A stretch of 11,087 nt of DNA, taken from Clostridiales bacterium. Its GTDB lineage: Bacteria > Bacillota > Clostridia > Christensenellales > Aristaeellaceae. Position 1 is the first letter of the stretch. Each line of letters begins with the position of its first letter. The position numbers and the translations under genes are program-made. The stretch spans positions 1 through 11,087 of the forward strand of contig SFFH01000064.1 in the NCBI GenBank assembly GCA_004557905.1, in the 5' to 3' direction. The notes below the pieces were generated by a model that was given only the letters and a program-made list of their open reading frames with translations, was not told where the DNA came from and did not search any database. Of this stretch, positions 1 through 6,534 are shown piece after piece.

Positions 1-1
1 C

Positions 2-56
2 ACAGTCAAGGTCGGGTCGTATTTGCTTCGCAAATCTCCACCCTTCCCTTGACTGT
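2..56. repeat. Nested inverted repeat upstream of trpS
   Basis: Perfect 10-base arms (ACAGTCAAGG at 2-11 and CCTTGACTGT at 47-56) enclose a second perfect hairpin, ATTTGC-TTC-GCAAAT, at 21-35. No T-run follows, so it is not a classic intrinsic terminator. It may be the end of an upstream transcript or an intergenic palindromic repeat. The GC-TTC-GC hairpin tip also occurs in the hairpin string at 1721-1863. Confidence 0.6.
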
Positions 57-128
57 TCTCTAGCCGCTTGAGTGTAACCTATGTTTGATACTTCAACAGC
101 ACAGCGTGCATCCCGCCCGCATAACGCC

Positions 129-157
129 TTGCGCAACGCGGTAGGTTGTGATACAAT
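129..157 (+). promoter_or_regulatory. Predicted trpS promoter
   Basis: TTGCGC at 129-134, a 17-base spacer and TACAAT at 152-157, with TG one base upstream of the -10 (149-150) making it an extended -10. The predicted leader to the trpS start is only about 60 bases. That is too short for a T-box riboswitch, which often controls aminoacyl-tRNA synthetase genes in Bacillota. Confidence 0.6.
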
Positions 158-224
158 GGATCAATCAAACCGATTCTTTCCGCGTCCATGCGGCGCGCCG
201 GATCGCCAAAGGAGGTTCCGCCTT

Positions 225-1238
225 ATGGAACAGACGCAAACCCCGGTCAGAAAGCAGCGCATACTCTCGGGCATTCAGCCCACCGGCACGCCCACGCTGG
301 GCAATTACATCGGCGCGATGCGCAACTGGAAGCTGCTGGAGGATGAGTACGACTGCCTGTATATGGTCGCCGACCTGCACACCATCACCGTTCGCCAGGA
401 GCCGGCGAAGTTCCGCCAGAACGCCATGCAGATGCTCGGCCTGCTGCTGGCCTCCGGGCTTGATCCCAAGAAGAGCGTCCTGTTCTTCCAGAGCCATGTG
501 CACCAGCACGCGGAGCTCGCCTGGCTGCTCGACTGCTACACCTACATGGGCGAGATGAGCCGCATGACCCAGTTCAAGGACAAGAGCGCCAAGCATGCGG
601 ACAACATCAACTGCGGCCTGTTCACCTATCCGGTGCTCATGGCGGGCGACATCCTGCTCTATCAGGCGAACCTGGTGCCGGTGGGCAAGGACCAGACGCA
701 GCACCTTGAAATCTGCCGCGACATCGCCCAGCGCGTCAACGGCCTGTACGGCAACGTCTTCACGATCCCGGAGGGCTACTACTCCAAGGTCGGCGCTCGC
801 GTGCAGAGCCTGCAGGACCCGGCCCGCAAGATGAGCAAGTCCGACGCGGAGGACAGCTTCATCTCCGTGCTCGACACGCCGGATGTCATCCGCCGCAAGT
901 ATCGCCGCGCCGTGACCGACTCTCTCGCTTCCATCCGCTTTGATCCGGAGAACCAGCCGGGCGTCTCCAACCTGCTCTCCATCATCAGCGCGCTCACGGG
1001 CGAGGACATGGAGAAGGTCGTCGCCTCCTTCGAGGGCAAGGGCTACGGCGATCTCAAGGCCGCCGTCACCGACGTGACCATTGAGACCCTCGCGCCGATC
1101 CAGGCGGAGTTTGCCCGCGTGATGAAGGACAAGAAGTACATGGAAGAGGTCTACCGCGAGGGCGCGCAGCGCGCCGGCGCCATCGCCGAGCGCACGCTGC
1201 AGAAGCTGATGAAGAAGATCGGCTACGTCGCCAAATAA
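225..1238 (+). CDS. trpS: Tryptophanyl-tRNA synthetase (TrpRS)
   Basis: This cytoplasmic class Ic synthetase charges tRNA-Trp with tryptophan using ATP. The start at 225 is chosen because AAAGGAGG (208-215) sits just upstream; the frame stays open further 5' but that part has no conserved content. The product is 337 residues, the usual bacterial TrpRS length. Visible signatures are the HIGH-equivalent TLGNYIG (residues 24-30) in the opening Rossmann fold, VGKDQTQH (153-160) lining the tryptophan/adenylate pocket, and a perfect KMSKS loop (202-206). The C-terminal helical anticodon-binding part is complete and ends in TAA. The gene is a single-gene unit with its own promoter and a strong terminator directly after the stop. 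No T-box or trp leader is seen. Identification is secure. Confidence 0.97.
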   Translation: MEQTQTPVRKQRILSGIQPTGTPTLGNYIGAMRNWKLLEDEYDCLYMVADLHTITVRQEPAKFRQNAMQMLGLLLASGLDPKKSVLFFQSHVHQHAELAWLLDCYTYMGEMSRMTQFKDKSAKHADNINCGLFTYPVLMAGDILLYQANLVPVGKDQTQHLEICRDIAQRVNGLYGNVFTIPEGYYSKVGARVQSLQDPARKMSKSDAEDSFISVLDTPDVIRRKYRRAVTDSLASIRFDPENQPGVSNLLSIISALTGEDMEKVVASFEGKGYGDLKAAVTDVTIETLAPIQAEFARVMKDKKYMEEVYREGAQRAGAIAERTLQKLMKKIGYVAK

Positions 1239-1244
1239 CGCCTT

Positions 1245-1278
1245 CCCGCGCAGCGGATTTCCTGCGCGGGATTTTTTG
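1245..1278 (+). terminator. Intrinsic terminator of trpS
   Basis: A perfect 9-bp GC-rich stem CCCGCGCAG (1245-1253) / CTGCGCGGG (1262-1270) with an 8-base loop is followed by a six-T run at 1272-1277. It begins six bases after the trpS stop codon. Confidence 0.93.
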
Positions 1279-1297
1279 TCCCGCGCGCAGATTCCGC

Positions 1298-1325
1298 TTT
1301 ACATCGCAACATTCTGTGCTATAAT
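1298..1325 (+). promoter_or_regulatory. Predicted promoter of the small NrdD-tail-like gene
   Basis: TTTACA (1298-1303), a 16-base spacer and perfect TATAAT (1320-1325) with a TG extension at 1317-1318. It lies directly after the trpS terminator, so the next gene is expected to be transcribed independently. Confidence 0.75.
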
Positions 1326-1359
1326 ACAGATACAGACACAAGATATGGAGGGATTCACC

Positions 1360-1632
1360 ATGTGCACGGTCAACGTCACCGGCGGCACGCTGCCGCAGGA
1401 GGAAATAAACGCCTATATTGCGCGCGGCGCGGAGCTTTACGGCCGCGAGCCCGACGTCATCGACGTCCGCGTGGACGGCGAGTATGTGGAGCTGGCCTAT
1501 CACTATCAGCAGCAGCCCTTCCACCGCATCCGCCGCATCACCGGCTATCTGGTGGGCACGCTGGACCGCTTTAACAACGCCAAGCGCGCAGAGGAGCGCG
1601 ACCGCGTCAAGCACGGCATCGGCGTGCAGTAA
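1360..1632 (+). CDS. Small protein resembling the C-terminal segment of anaerobic ribonucleotide reductase (NrdD-like)
   Basis: The product is 90 residues. The start at 1360 is preceded by GGAGGG (1347-1352); a longer in-frame start at 1276 would lie upstream of the promoter and is rejected. Residues 57-86, from RIRRITGYL through DRFNNAKRAEERDRVKH, match from memory the arginine-rich segment at the extreme C-terminus of NrdD-type anaerobic ribonucleoside-triphosphate reductases. In NrdD this segment follows the zinc-binding CxxC pairs and the glycyl radical. Here only one cysteine exists (residue 2), and there is no glycyl-radical loop or zinc ribbon, so it cannot be a reductase by itself. 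Residues 1-50 (with VIDVRVDGEYVEL) look like a small beta-rich domain. Short stand-alone proteins with this tail are commonly annotated as anaerobic ribonucleoside-triphosphate reductase in Clostridia, but function is unknown. The gene is real (promoter, ribosome binding site, terminator); its role is not established. Confidence 0.75.
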   Translation: MCTVNVTGGTLPQEEINAYIARGAELYGREPDVIDVRVDGEYVELAYHYQQQPFHRIRRITGYLVGTLDRFNNAKRAEERDRVKHGIGVQ

Positions 1633-1653
1633 CTTCATCACGGAACGACAAGG

Positions 1654-1691
1654 ACAGGCAGGAGAGCCGCGTGTTTCTCCTGCCTGTTTTG
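1654..1691 (+). terminator. Intrinsic terminator of the NrdD-tail-like gene
   Basis: A perfect 12-bp stem, ACAGGCAGGAGA (1654-1665) / TCTCCTGCCTGT (1676-1687), with a 10-base loop, followed by TTTT to 1690. It lies 21 bases after the stop codon. Confidence 0.9.
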
Positions 1692-1720
1692 TGTATTCTC
1701 ATCTTTATGCAGCGTTGACG

Positions 1721-1863
1721 GAACCGCAATTCTCGCCTTCGGCTCCGCTGCGGTTCTTGCTGAATGCGCTTCGCGTATGGGAAAGCGTTGGGGCCGCAGG
1801 CCCCAAACCCCGCCAAGGGACTTCGCCCCTTGACCCCATGTTCGCTTCGCGCGCTTCGCGCGC
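1721..1863. repeat. String of five GC-rich intergenic hairpins
   Basis: Successive palindromes fill the gap between two genes: GAACCGCA (1721-1728)/TGCGGTTC (1749-1756), with a small GCC-TTC-GGC inside; ATGCGC-TTC-GCGTAT (1764-1778, one wobble pair); TTGGGGCC-GCA-GGCCCCAA (1788-1806); CAAGGG (1814-1819)/CCCTTG (1827-1832); and GCGCGC-TTC-GCGCGC (1849-1863). The frame is open through here but the translation is repetitive and non-protein-like, so it is treated as non-coding. It may be a dispersed palindromic repeat, and may also end DUF2130 transcription coming from the right. Confidence 0.65.
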
Positions 1864-1876
1864 CTATACGGGCAGG

Positions 1877-2074
1877 TCAGAACTCCCCATCCTCTTCCTG
1901 CGTCTGCCTGACCGCCGCAAACTTCTCCTGCATCGTCGGATTATTCCTCGTCAGCCGCTTGATGGACAGGTCCATCACCTTGTTGTTGGCCAGGCGCAGG
2001 TTATTGACCGAGCTGAGCAGCGCGTCCTTGGTCTTCTGCAGGTGCACGATCGTCTTGTCGATCTCGTCGATGGC
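1877..2074 (-). pseudogene. Conserved-looking C-terminal tail of the DUF2130 protein beyond an in-frame TAG
   Basis: Reading on in the same frame past the TAG at 2077-2075 gives 65 more residues before a TGA at 1879-1877. They begin AIDEIDKTIVHLQKTKDALL and include NLRLANNK and IKRLTRNNPTM. From memory this is the expected end of COG4487/DUF2130 proteins: an amphipathic helical region, then an LTR.NPTM motif. The preserved frame and protein-like codon use suggest the tail was until recently, or still is, part of the protein. The stretch has no start codon or ribosome binding site of its own, so it is annotated as a severed 3' end. Confidence 0.7.
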
Positions 2075-3205
2075 CTAGTCGTTCATCTCGTCCTCAAAAT
2101 GCGTGATGTCGATGTTCTGCCGGCGCACCAGCTCCAGCTCCGTGCGGTACTGCAGGCTGTCAAGCGCCGCATTGCGCAGCAGCGTGATCATGGGGATGAA
2201 GAACTGCGGGCGGATGACGTACATCTTGGGATAGCGGTGGGACACATCCACGATGCCGCCGTTGTACAGCTCGCTGTCGCCCTCCAGCAGGGAGACCAGC
2301 ACGGCGTACTCGCAGCCCTTCTCCCGGCGGTCCTTGTCCAGCTCCCTGAAGAAGTCCTCGTTCTTGTGCTTGGTGGCGGTCGTATCCATCTCGTTCTTCA
2401 TCTCGAACATGATGGAGATGAACTCCATGCCCTCGTCCGTGCAGTCCCGGTAGATGAAGTCGCCCTTGCTGCCGGTGCGCGCGTCGTTGTCCTTTTCAAA
2501 CGTGGCGTTCTTGAACGCCAGCGCGCGGATGCGGTTGAACTCCGTCATGCAGTGCTGCTCCAAGCTCTCGCCGACCATCTTGGTGGACTGCTTCGCCTTG
2601 AAGTCGCGGTAGTACGCGATCTGCTCATCCTTCTGGCTGATTTCCAGCTTATGCTGCTCCTCGGCGGACTTGGCGCGCAGCTGCGCGGCCAGCTTCTCCC
2701 GGTCCATCTCGTTTTGCAGCTGCACGATCTGCGCGTCCCGGCTCTGCACGGCATTCTGCACGGCGAGCCTCGCGTCCGTCTCGCTCTGCTTCAGGCGGCT
2801 TTGCAGCTGCGCGATCTCCGCGTCCTTGCGCGCCAGCTCCAGCTGCCGCTGCGCCTCCGCCTCCCGGAGCGCGGCCTGCTTCTGCGCGTCGCCGCTCTGC
2901 AGCCTCGCCTTGAGCTGGGCGATCTCCTCCTCCTTCTCGCTGCGCGCCTGCGCCGCGGCAAGATCGACCGCCAGCTTGTTTTCGGACAGCTTCGCCTTCA
3001 GCTGCGTGATCTCCTCCTCCTTCTCACTGCGCGCCTGCGCCACGGCGAGATCGACCGCCATGCTCTTTTCGGACACAAATGCCCGCTCGCGCTGTGCGAT
3101 CTCCTTTCGGAATTCGTCGTCGCGCACCTGCTTGACGATAGCCGCGTATCCGGATTCATCGACCTGAAACACTTCCCCGCACTTGGGGCACTTGATTTCC
3201 TGCAT
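2075..3205 (-). CDS. COG4487/DUF2130 coiled-coil protein with nuclease-like core, ended early by TAG
   Basis: The product is 376 residues up to TAG, or 442 codons if the stop were read. The start at 3205 is chosen for AGGAGG at 3216-3211, five bases upstream. Residues 1-12 carry a short CPKCGEVF zinc-ribbon-like head with a single CxxC (C6, C9). Residues 25-205 are a highly charged coiled coil (Q/E/K/A/L-rich) including a 29-residue tandem duplication (49-77 and 78-106). From about 210 the DUF2130 domain follows: E213, GDF at 248-250 (D249) and FEMK at 267-270 (E268, K270). These resemble the D...ExK arrangement of PD-(D/E)XK nucleases; this assignment is an inference. Function of the family is unknown. 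The last expected segment is lost beyond the TAG, so the gene may be decayed. The gene is transcribed alone from an extended -10 promoter opposite the yfhO-like gene. Confidence 0.85.
   Translation of the reverse strand: MQEIKCPKCGEVFQVDESGYAAIVKQVRDDEFRKEIAQRERAFVSEKSMAVDLAVAQARSEKEEEITQLKAKLSENKLAVDLAAAQARSEKEEEIAQLKARLQSGDAQKQAALREAEAQRQLELARKDAEIAQLQSRLKQSETDARLAVQNAVQSRDAQIVQLQNEMDREKLAAQLRAKSAEEQHKLEISQKDEQIAYYRDFKAKQSTKMVGESLEQHCMTEFNRIRALAFKNATFEKDNDARTGSKGDFIYRDCTDEGMEFISIMFEMKNEMDTTATKHKNEDFFRELDKDRREKGCEYAVLVSLLEGDSELYNGGIVDVSHRYPKMYVIRPQFFIPMITLLRNAALDSLQYRTELELVRRQNIDITHFEDEMND
2888..3061 (-). repeat. Tandem 87-base duplication inside the DUF2130 coiled coil
   Basis: Two adjacent 87-base units (3061-2975 and 2974-2888) encode near-identical 29-residue segments, both containing AQARSEKEEEI and QLKA. 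The offset is exactly 29 codons, so the coiled-coil gene stays in frame. High nucleotide identity between the copies suggests a fairly recent duplication by slippage or unequal exchange. Confidence 0.8.
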
Positions 3206-3274
3206 AACAGCCTCCTGGGTTCTTGATCGTTGTCCATCCCTGCCGCGCACAGGGCCGGCGCCCGCCGTTTTTCC

Positions 3275-3303
3275 TTGACACGTCCCGGGCGAGAACGTAC
3301 AAT
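3275..3303 (+). promoter_or_regulatory. Predicted promoter of the YfhO-like gene
   Basis: Consensus TTGACA (3275-3280), a 17-base spacer and TACAAT (3298-3303). The expected transcript start is near 3310, about 33 bases before the ATG at 3343. It overlaps an opposing promoter for the DUF2130 gene. Confidence 0.82.
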
Positions 3304-3306
3304 GTC

Positions 3307-3334
3307 ATTATACCATGCTTTACAGTGTCTTCAA
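3307..3334 (-). promoter_or_regulatory. Predicted promoter of the DUF2130 gene
   Basis: On the minus strand TTGAAG (3334-3329), a 16-base spacer and perfect TATAAT (3312-3307) preceded by TGG, giving an extended -10. The expected transcript start is near 3300, with a leader of about 95 bases. Its -10 is three bases from the -10 of the plus-strand promoter. Confidence 0.7.
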
Positions 3335-3342
3335 GGTGATTT

Positions 3343-5712
3343 ATGAAACAGCGTTCTTCTGCGCGTTCGCGCATCACCGGCGCGCACGCCTTTTGCCTGG
3401 GCGCGCTGCTGGCGCTCATCGCCCTTGCCCCGGCGATCCTCCCCTACGGCGGCCGCTATGTGACCCGAGGCGACTACATCGAGCAGCAGCTTCCCTTCAT
3501 CCTGGAAACCCGGCGCATCCTGCGCGGCGGGCTCAACTCCTTTTCCTTCAATACATTCCTGGGCGCGCCCGCCGTAGGCAGCTACAGCTTCTACACGCTG
3601 GGCAGCCCGTTCGTCTGGCCGCTGGCGCTGCTGCCCCAGCAGCTTATTCCCTATGGCATCAGCGTGATGGCCGTGCTCAAGCACGCGACAGCCTGCCTCA
3701 CGTCGTTCCTGTTCTTCCGCAGGGTGGTGCGCGATGAGCGTCTTGCGCTGACCGGCAGCGTGCTGTATGTGTTCTCCTCGTTCACCGTCGTCAATACGCA
3801 GTTCTATCACTTCACGGAGGTCATCGCCTTCTTCCCGCTGATCCTGCTGGGGCTGGAGATCGCCATGAGCGACGCGCCACAGCCCGGCCTGCTGGCGCTG
3901 CTGTGCGGGCTCAACGCGCTGGTCAACTACTACTTCATGCTCGGCAGCGCGCTGCTTGCGGCGCTGTACTTCGCCTTCCGCTTCTTCTCCGGGGACTGGA
4001 GACCTGCGCGGAGCGTGCGCCGCGTGGCGCTCGTCGTCTTTGAGTGCGGCGTGGGCTGTGCGCTCGCGGGCGTGCTGCTGCTGCCCTCGCTGATGCACAT
4101 GCTCACCATCACGCGCACGGGCGCGAGCGATGCCTCGCTGCTCACCCAGACATATTCCCCCGTCGTGCTCCTGGAGCGCCTGCGCGCGCTGCTCATGCCC
4201 ATTGAGAGCAACGTCGTGCACGCCTATTACGGCGACGCGCCGAGCTGGAGCTCCACGGCGTGTTCTCTCCCCGTCTTCGGCCTCACCGGCGCGGCTGTCT
4301 TCCTCTTCGCGCAGAAGACGCAGCGCTGGCTGAAGGCACTGCTGGCCGCGCTGCTGGTCGCCTCCGCAATCCCGGTGCTGTGCGGCGCGTTCGCGCTGTT
4401 CACCAACATCGCCTACACCCGCTGGTGGTACGGCCTCGCGCTGCTGCTCACGCTGGCCACGCTCCTTGCGCTGCGCGACGCGCACAGCCGCCGTGCGTGG
4501 CTTGCCGCCTTTGCCACGTGCAGCGCGCTCGTGCTGCTGCTGACCGTCCCCTTCCTCCTGCCCGAGCACGCGCTGGCCGCCCTGCCTGAGCGCATCGCGC
4601 AGGTCATCCGCAACCGCCGCACCGGCGCGTACGCCGGCGACGCGCTGCGCGCGCTGTCGATTGGCCTGTCGCTGCTGGGCGCCGCGGGCATGCTGCTGCT
4701 CATCCTCAAAAAGCCGCGCTTTGCCCCGGCGCTGGCCGTCGTCTGCCTGATCGCCTGCGCGCAGTACGCGCTCTACATCGCAGTGGGCGACCGGGAGATT
4801 CTCTCCGGCGGCGAGACGCCCGGCAGCGGCGTGTACACGCTCGATCAGATCGCGGAGCCGACGCTCTCCGCGCTCGATCTTGAGGAGACGGGCGAATACA
4901 AGCGCATCGACTACGGCAAGCGGCTGCGCAATTACGGCCTCATTCGCGGCTGCTCCTCGCTGACCTGCTTCTCCTCGCTGCGCACGTCGACCATGGGCCG
5001 CTTTGTGGAAATGGCGGGCTTCGGCTACGGCGAATCGACCACCGTCTCCCCGCCGGACAGCCAGGCCGCCCTGCGCGCGCTGCTGTCCGTCACAGAGTAC
5101 CATCAATTCAATGAGGAGGACGAGGTGCCGGAGGGCTTTGTCTACGACCGCGAGGAGAACGGTTTTGCCGTGTACACGAATCCCAACGCCGTCCCGATGG
5201 GCTTTCTGCAGACGGTCGTAACGGGCACGCATCACCAGCGCATGGACAGCGGGACGGTCGGCACGGTGCTGCTGGCCGCCGCGGCGCTGGGTGACGCGGA
5301 GCTTGCGCGCTTTGAAGGCAGGCTGCAGGTACTTGACGTGCATGCCATCCCCGACTGGCAGGAGAGCGCAGCGCGCCTGCGGGAAAACGCCTGCGACCGC
5401 TTTGAGACGCGCGCCGACGGCTTTGACGCGCACATCGACGCGAAGGAGGCCGGGCTCGTCGTCTTCACCCTCCCGCACGACAAGGGCTTCACCGCTACGG
5501 TGGACGGGCAGGCCGCCGAAATCATCCCCTGCGACGTCTCGTTCATGGCCGTGTGGGTGGAGCCGGGCGAGCACGAGATCGCATTCACCTATCTCACACG
5601 GATGCTGCGCCCGGGCCTCTTGATGAGCGCGCTCGCCGCAGCGGTGCTGGCCGGCTATGCGGCGCTCGCGCGGAAAGCCCGGCGGCGCAGACCAGAGCAG
5701 CCTGTGCATTGA
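3343..5712 (+). CDS. YfhO-family multi-spanning membrane protein (GT-C-like glycosyltransferase)
   Basis: The product is 789 residues and starts after AAGGTGAT (3333-3340), which pairs well with the 16S anti-Shine-Dalgarno. Its layout fits the YfhO family. A first membrane helix (about 13-33) is followed by an outside loop with RGDYIEQQLPF (residues 42-52), where the aspartate is in the position expected of GT-C catalytic loops. Roughly ten more hydrophobic helices run to about residue 480. A large extracytoplasmic domain comes next. Near the end, KGFTATVDGQ, GEHEIAFTY and one last helix (about 757-775) precede a positively charged tail. B. subtilis YfhO has been linked to glycosylation of lipoteichoic acid, so a role in decorating a cell-surface polymer is plausible; donor and acceptor cannot be read from sequence. 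It is a single-gene unit with its own promoter and a shared bidirectional terminator. Codon use is strongly GC-rich like its neighbours. Confidence 0.88.
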   Translation: MKQRSSARSRITGAHAFCLGALLALIALAPAILPYGGRYVTRGDYIEQQLPFILETRRILRGGLNSFSFNTFLGAPAVGSYSFYTLGSPFVWPLALLPQQLIPYGISVMAVLKHATACLTSFLFFRRVVRDERLALTGSVLYVFSSFTVVNTQFYHFTEVIAFFPLILLGLEIAMSDAPQPGLLALLCGLNALVNYYFMLGSALLAALYFAFRFFSGDWRPARSVRRVALVVFECGVGCALAGVLLLPSLMHMLTITRTGASDASLLTQTYSPVVLLERLRALLMPIESNVVHAYYGDAPSWSSTACSLPVFGLTGAAVFLFAQKTQRWLKALLAALLVASAIPVLCGAFALFTNIAYTRWWYGLALLLTLATLLALRDAHSRRAWLAAFATCSALVLLLTVPFLLPEHALAALPERIAQVIRNRRTGAYAGDALRALSIGLSLLGAAGMLLLILKKPRFAPALAVVCLIACAQYALYIAVGDREILSGGETPGSGVYTLDQIAEPTLSALDLEETGEYKRIDYGKRLRNYGLIRGCSSLTCFSSLRTSTMGRFVEMAGFGYGESTTVSPPDSQAALRALLSVTEYHQFNEEDEVPEGFVYDREENGFAVYTNPNAVPMGFLQTVVTGTHHQRMDSGTVGTVLLAAAALGDAELARFEGRLQVLDVHAIPDWQESAARLRENACDRFETRADGFDAHIDAKEAGLVVFTLPHDKGFTATVDGQAAEIIPCDVSFMAVWVEPGEHEIAFTYLTRMLRPGLLMSALAAAVLAGYAALARKARRRRPEQPVH

Positions 5713-5716
5713 TCAT

Positions 5717-5775
5717 CATATCCATCCGAAAACAGGAAGCGGCCTCATCAGACTGCTTCCTGTTTTTTGGATATG
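5717..5775. terminator. Bidirectional intrinsic terminator between the YfhO-like gene and the sirtuin operon
   Basis: The core stem AAAACAGGAAGC (5729-5740) / GCTTCCTGTTTT (5755-5766) is flanked by a T-run to 5768 on the plus strand and matching A bases on the other side. A further outer pairing, CATATCC (5717-5723) with GGATATG (5769-5775), extends it. It sits between two converging genes that end at 5712 and 5800 and can stop transcription from both sides. Confidence 0.9.
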
Positions 5776-5799
5776 CGAGCTTGCAGGAATTCCGCGGCA

Positions 5800-6522
5800 T
5801 CACAGCCGGGCGAACACATCCCCCAGCTTCTCATGCAGCACGAGGTTCGCAATGTCGTCGCGCTTGGTCTCCGTCCTGTTGATGAGCACGAGCCTGTTGC
5901 CCGGGTATTCATCCAGAAAAGCCGCCGCAGGGTACACCGTCAGCGACGTACCGGCGACGATCAGCAGGTCTGCGCGGCGGATGGCGTCCACCGCGCCGGA
6001 GATCGTGCGCCCGTCGAGCGCCTCCTCGTAGAGCACCACGTCCGGCTTCACCCTGCCGCCGCAGGCCGGGCAGACGGGGATGTGTTCCATCTGCATGAAC
6101 GCCTGAAGGTCGTACACCTTCCCGCAGGTCTGGCAGATGTTGCGGTGCACGCTGCCGTGCAGCTCGTACACGTTTTTGCTGCCGGCCATCTGGTGCAGGC
6201 CGTCGATGTTCTGCGTGACGACAGCGAGCAGCCTGCCCTCGCGCTCCCACTGGGCCAGCTTTTTGTGCGCAATGTTGGGCCGTGCGTCCGGATAGAGCAT
6301 GCGCGTGCGGTAGAACTCGAAAAACACGTCGGGGTGCTTGACGTAGTAGCTGTGGGAGATGATTGTCTCCGGCGGCTCGCGGAACTTCTGGTGGTACAGC
6401 CCGTCCACGCCGCGGAAATCCGGGATGCCCGATTCCGTGCTCACGCCCGCGCCGCCGAAGAACACGATGCGTTTGGATTCGTTCACCCACGCCTTGAGCT
6501 GATTCAGCTTCTGTTCATCCAT
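5800..6522 (-). CDS. NAD-dependent protein deacylase, sirtuin (Sir2/CobB type)
   Basis: The product is 240 residues, normal for a bacterial sirtuin. It removes acetyl or other acyl groups from lysines in cytoplasmic proteins, consuming NAD and releasing nicotinamide. The start at 6522 follows AGGAGG, which overlaps the recO stop codon. Motifs in order: GAGVSTESGIPDFRG (24-38) and TQNIDGLH (103-110) for NAD binding; LHGS (121-124) with catalytic H122; a complete zinc site C130/C133/C151/C154; KPDVVLYEE (159-167); and GTSL (191-194). No alanine-to-Tyr/Arg desuccinylase signature was recognised, so deacetylase activity is the default guess. It is the last gene of a three-gene operon, 12 bases after recO, and is probably translationally coupled to it. 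A specific substrate cannot be inferred. Confidence 0.95.
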   Translation of the reverse strand: MDEQKLNQLKAWVNESKRIVFFGGAGVSTESGIPDFRGVDGLYHQKFREPPETIISHSYYVKHPDVFFEFYRTRMLYPDARPNIAHKKLAQWEREGRLLAVVTQNIDGLHQMAGSKNVYELHGSVHRNICQTCGKVYDLQAFMQMEHIPVCPACGGRVKPDVVLYEEALDGRTISGAVDAIRRADLLIVAGTSLTVYPAAAFLDEYPGNRLVLINRTETKRDDIANLVLHEKLGDVFARL

Positions 6523-6534
6523 GATGTTTCCTCC

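Noticed and set aside
158..224. T-box riboswitch ahead of trpS
   Set aside because: The leader from the predicted promoter is about 60 bases and lacks a T-box sequence or antiterminator.
1418..3226. Long plus-strand open frame (602 codons) antisense to the DUF2130 gene
   Set aside because: It runs through a terminator and the hairpin string and opposite a well-supported gene; the L/R/H-rich translation is typical of the complement of GC-rich coding DNA.
3331..5709. Minus-strand frame of 792 codons opposite the YfhO-like gene
   Set aside because: The R/A/E/Q/H-rich composition, no ribosome site and lack of motifs mark it as an antisense shadow.
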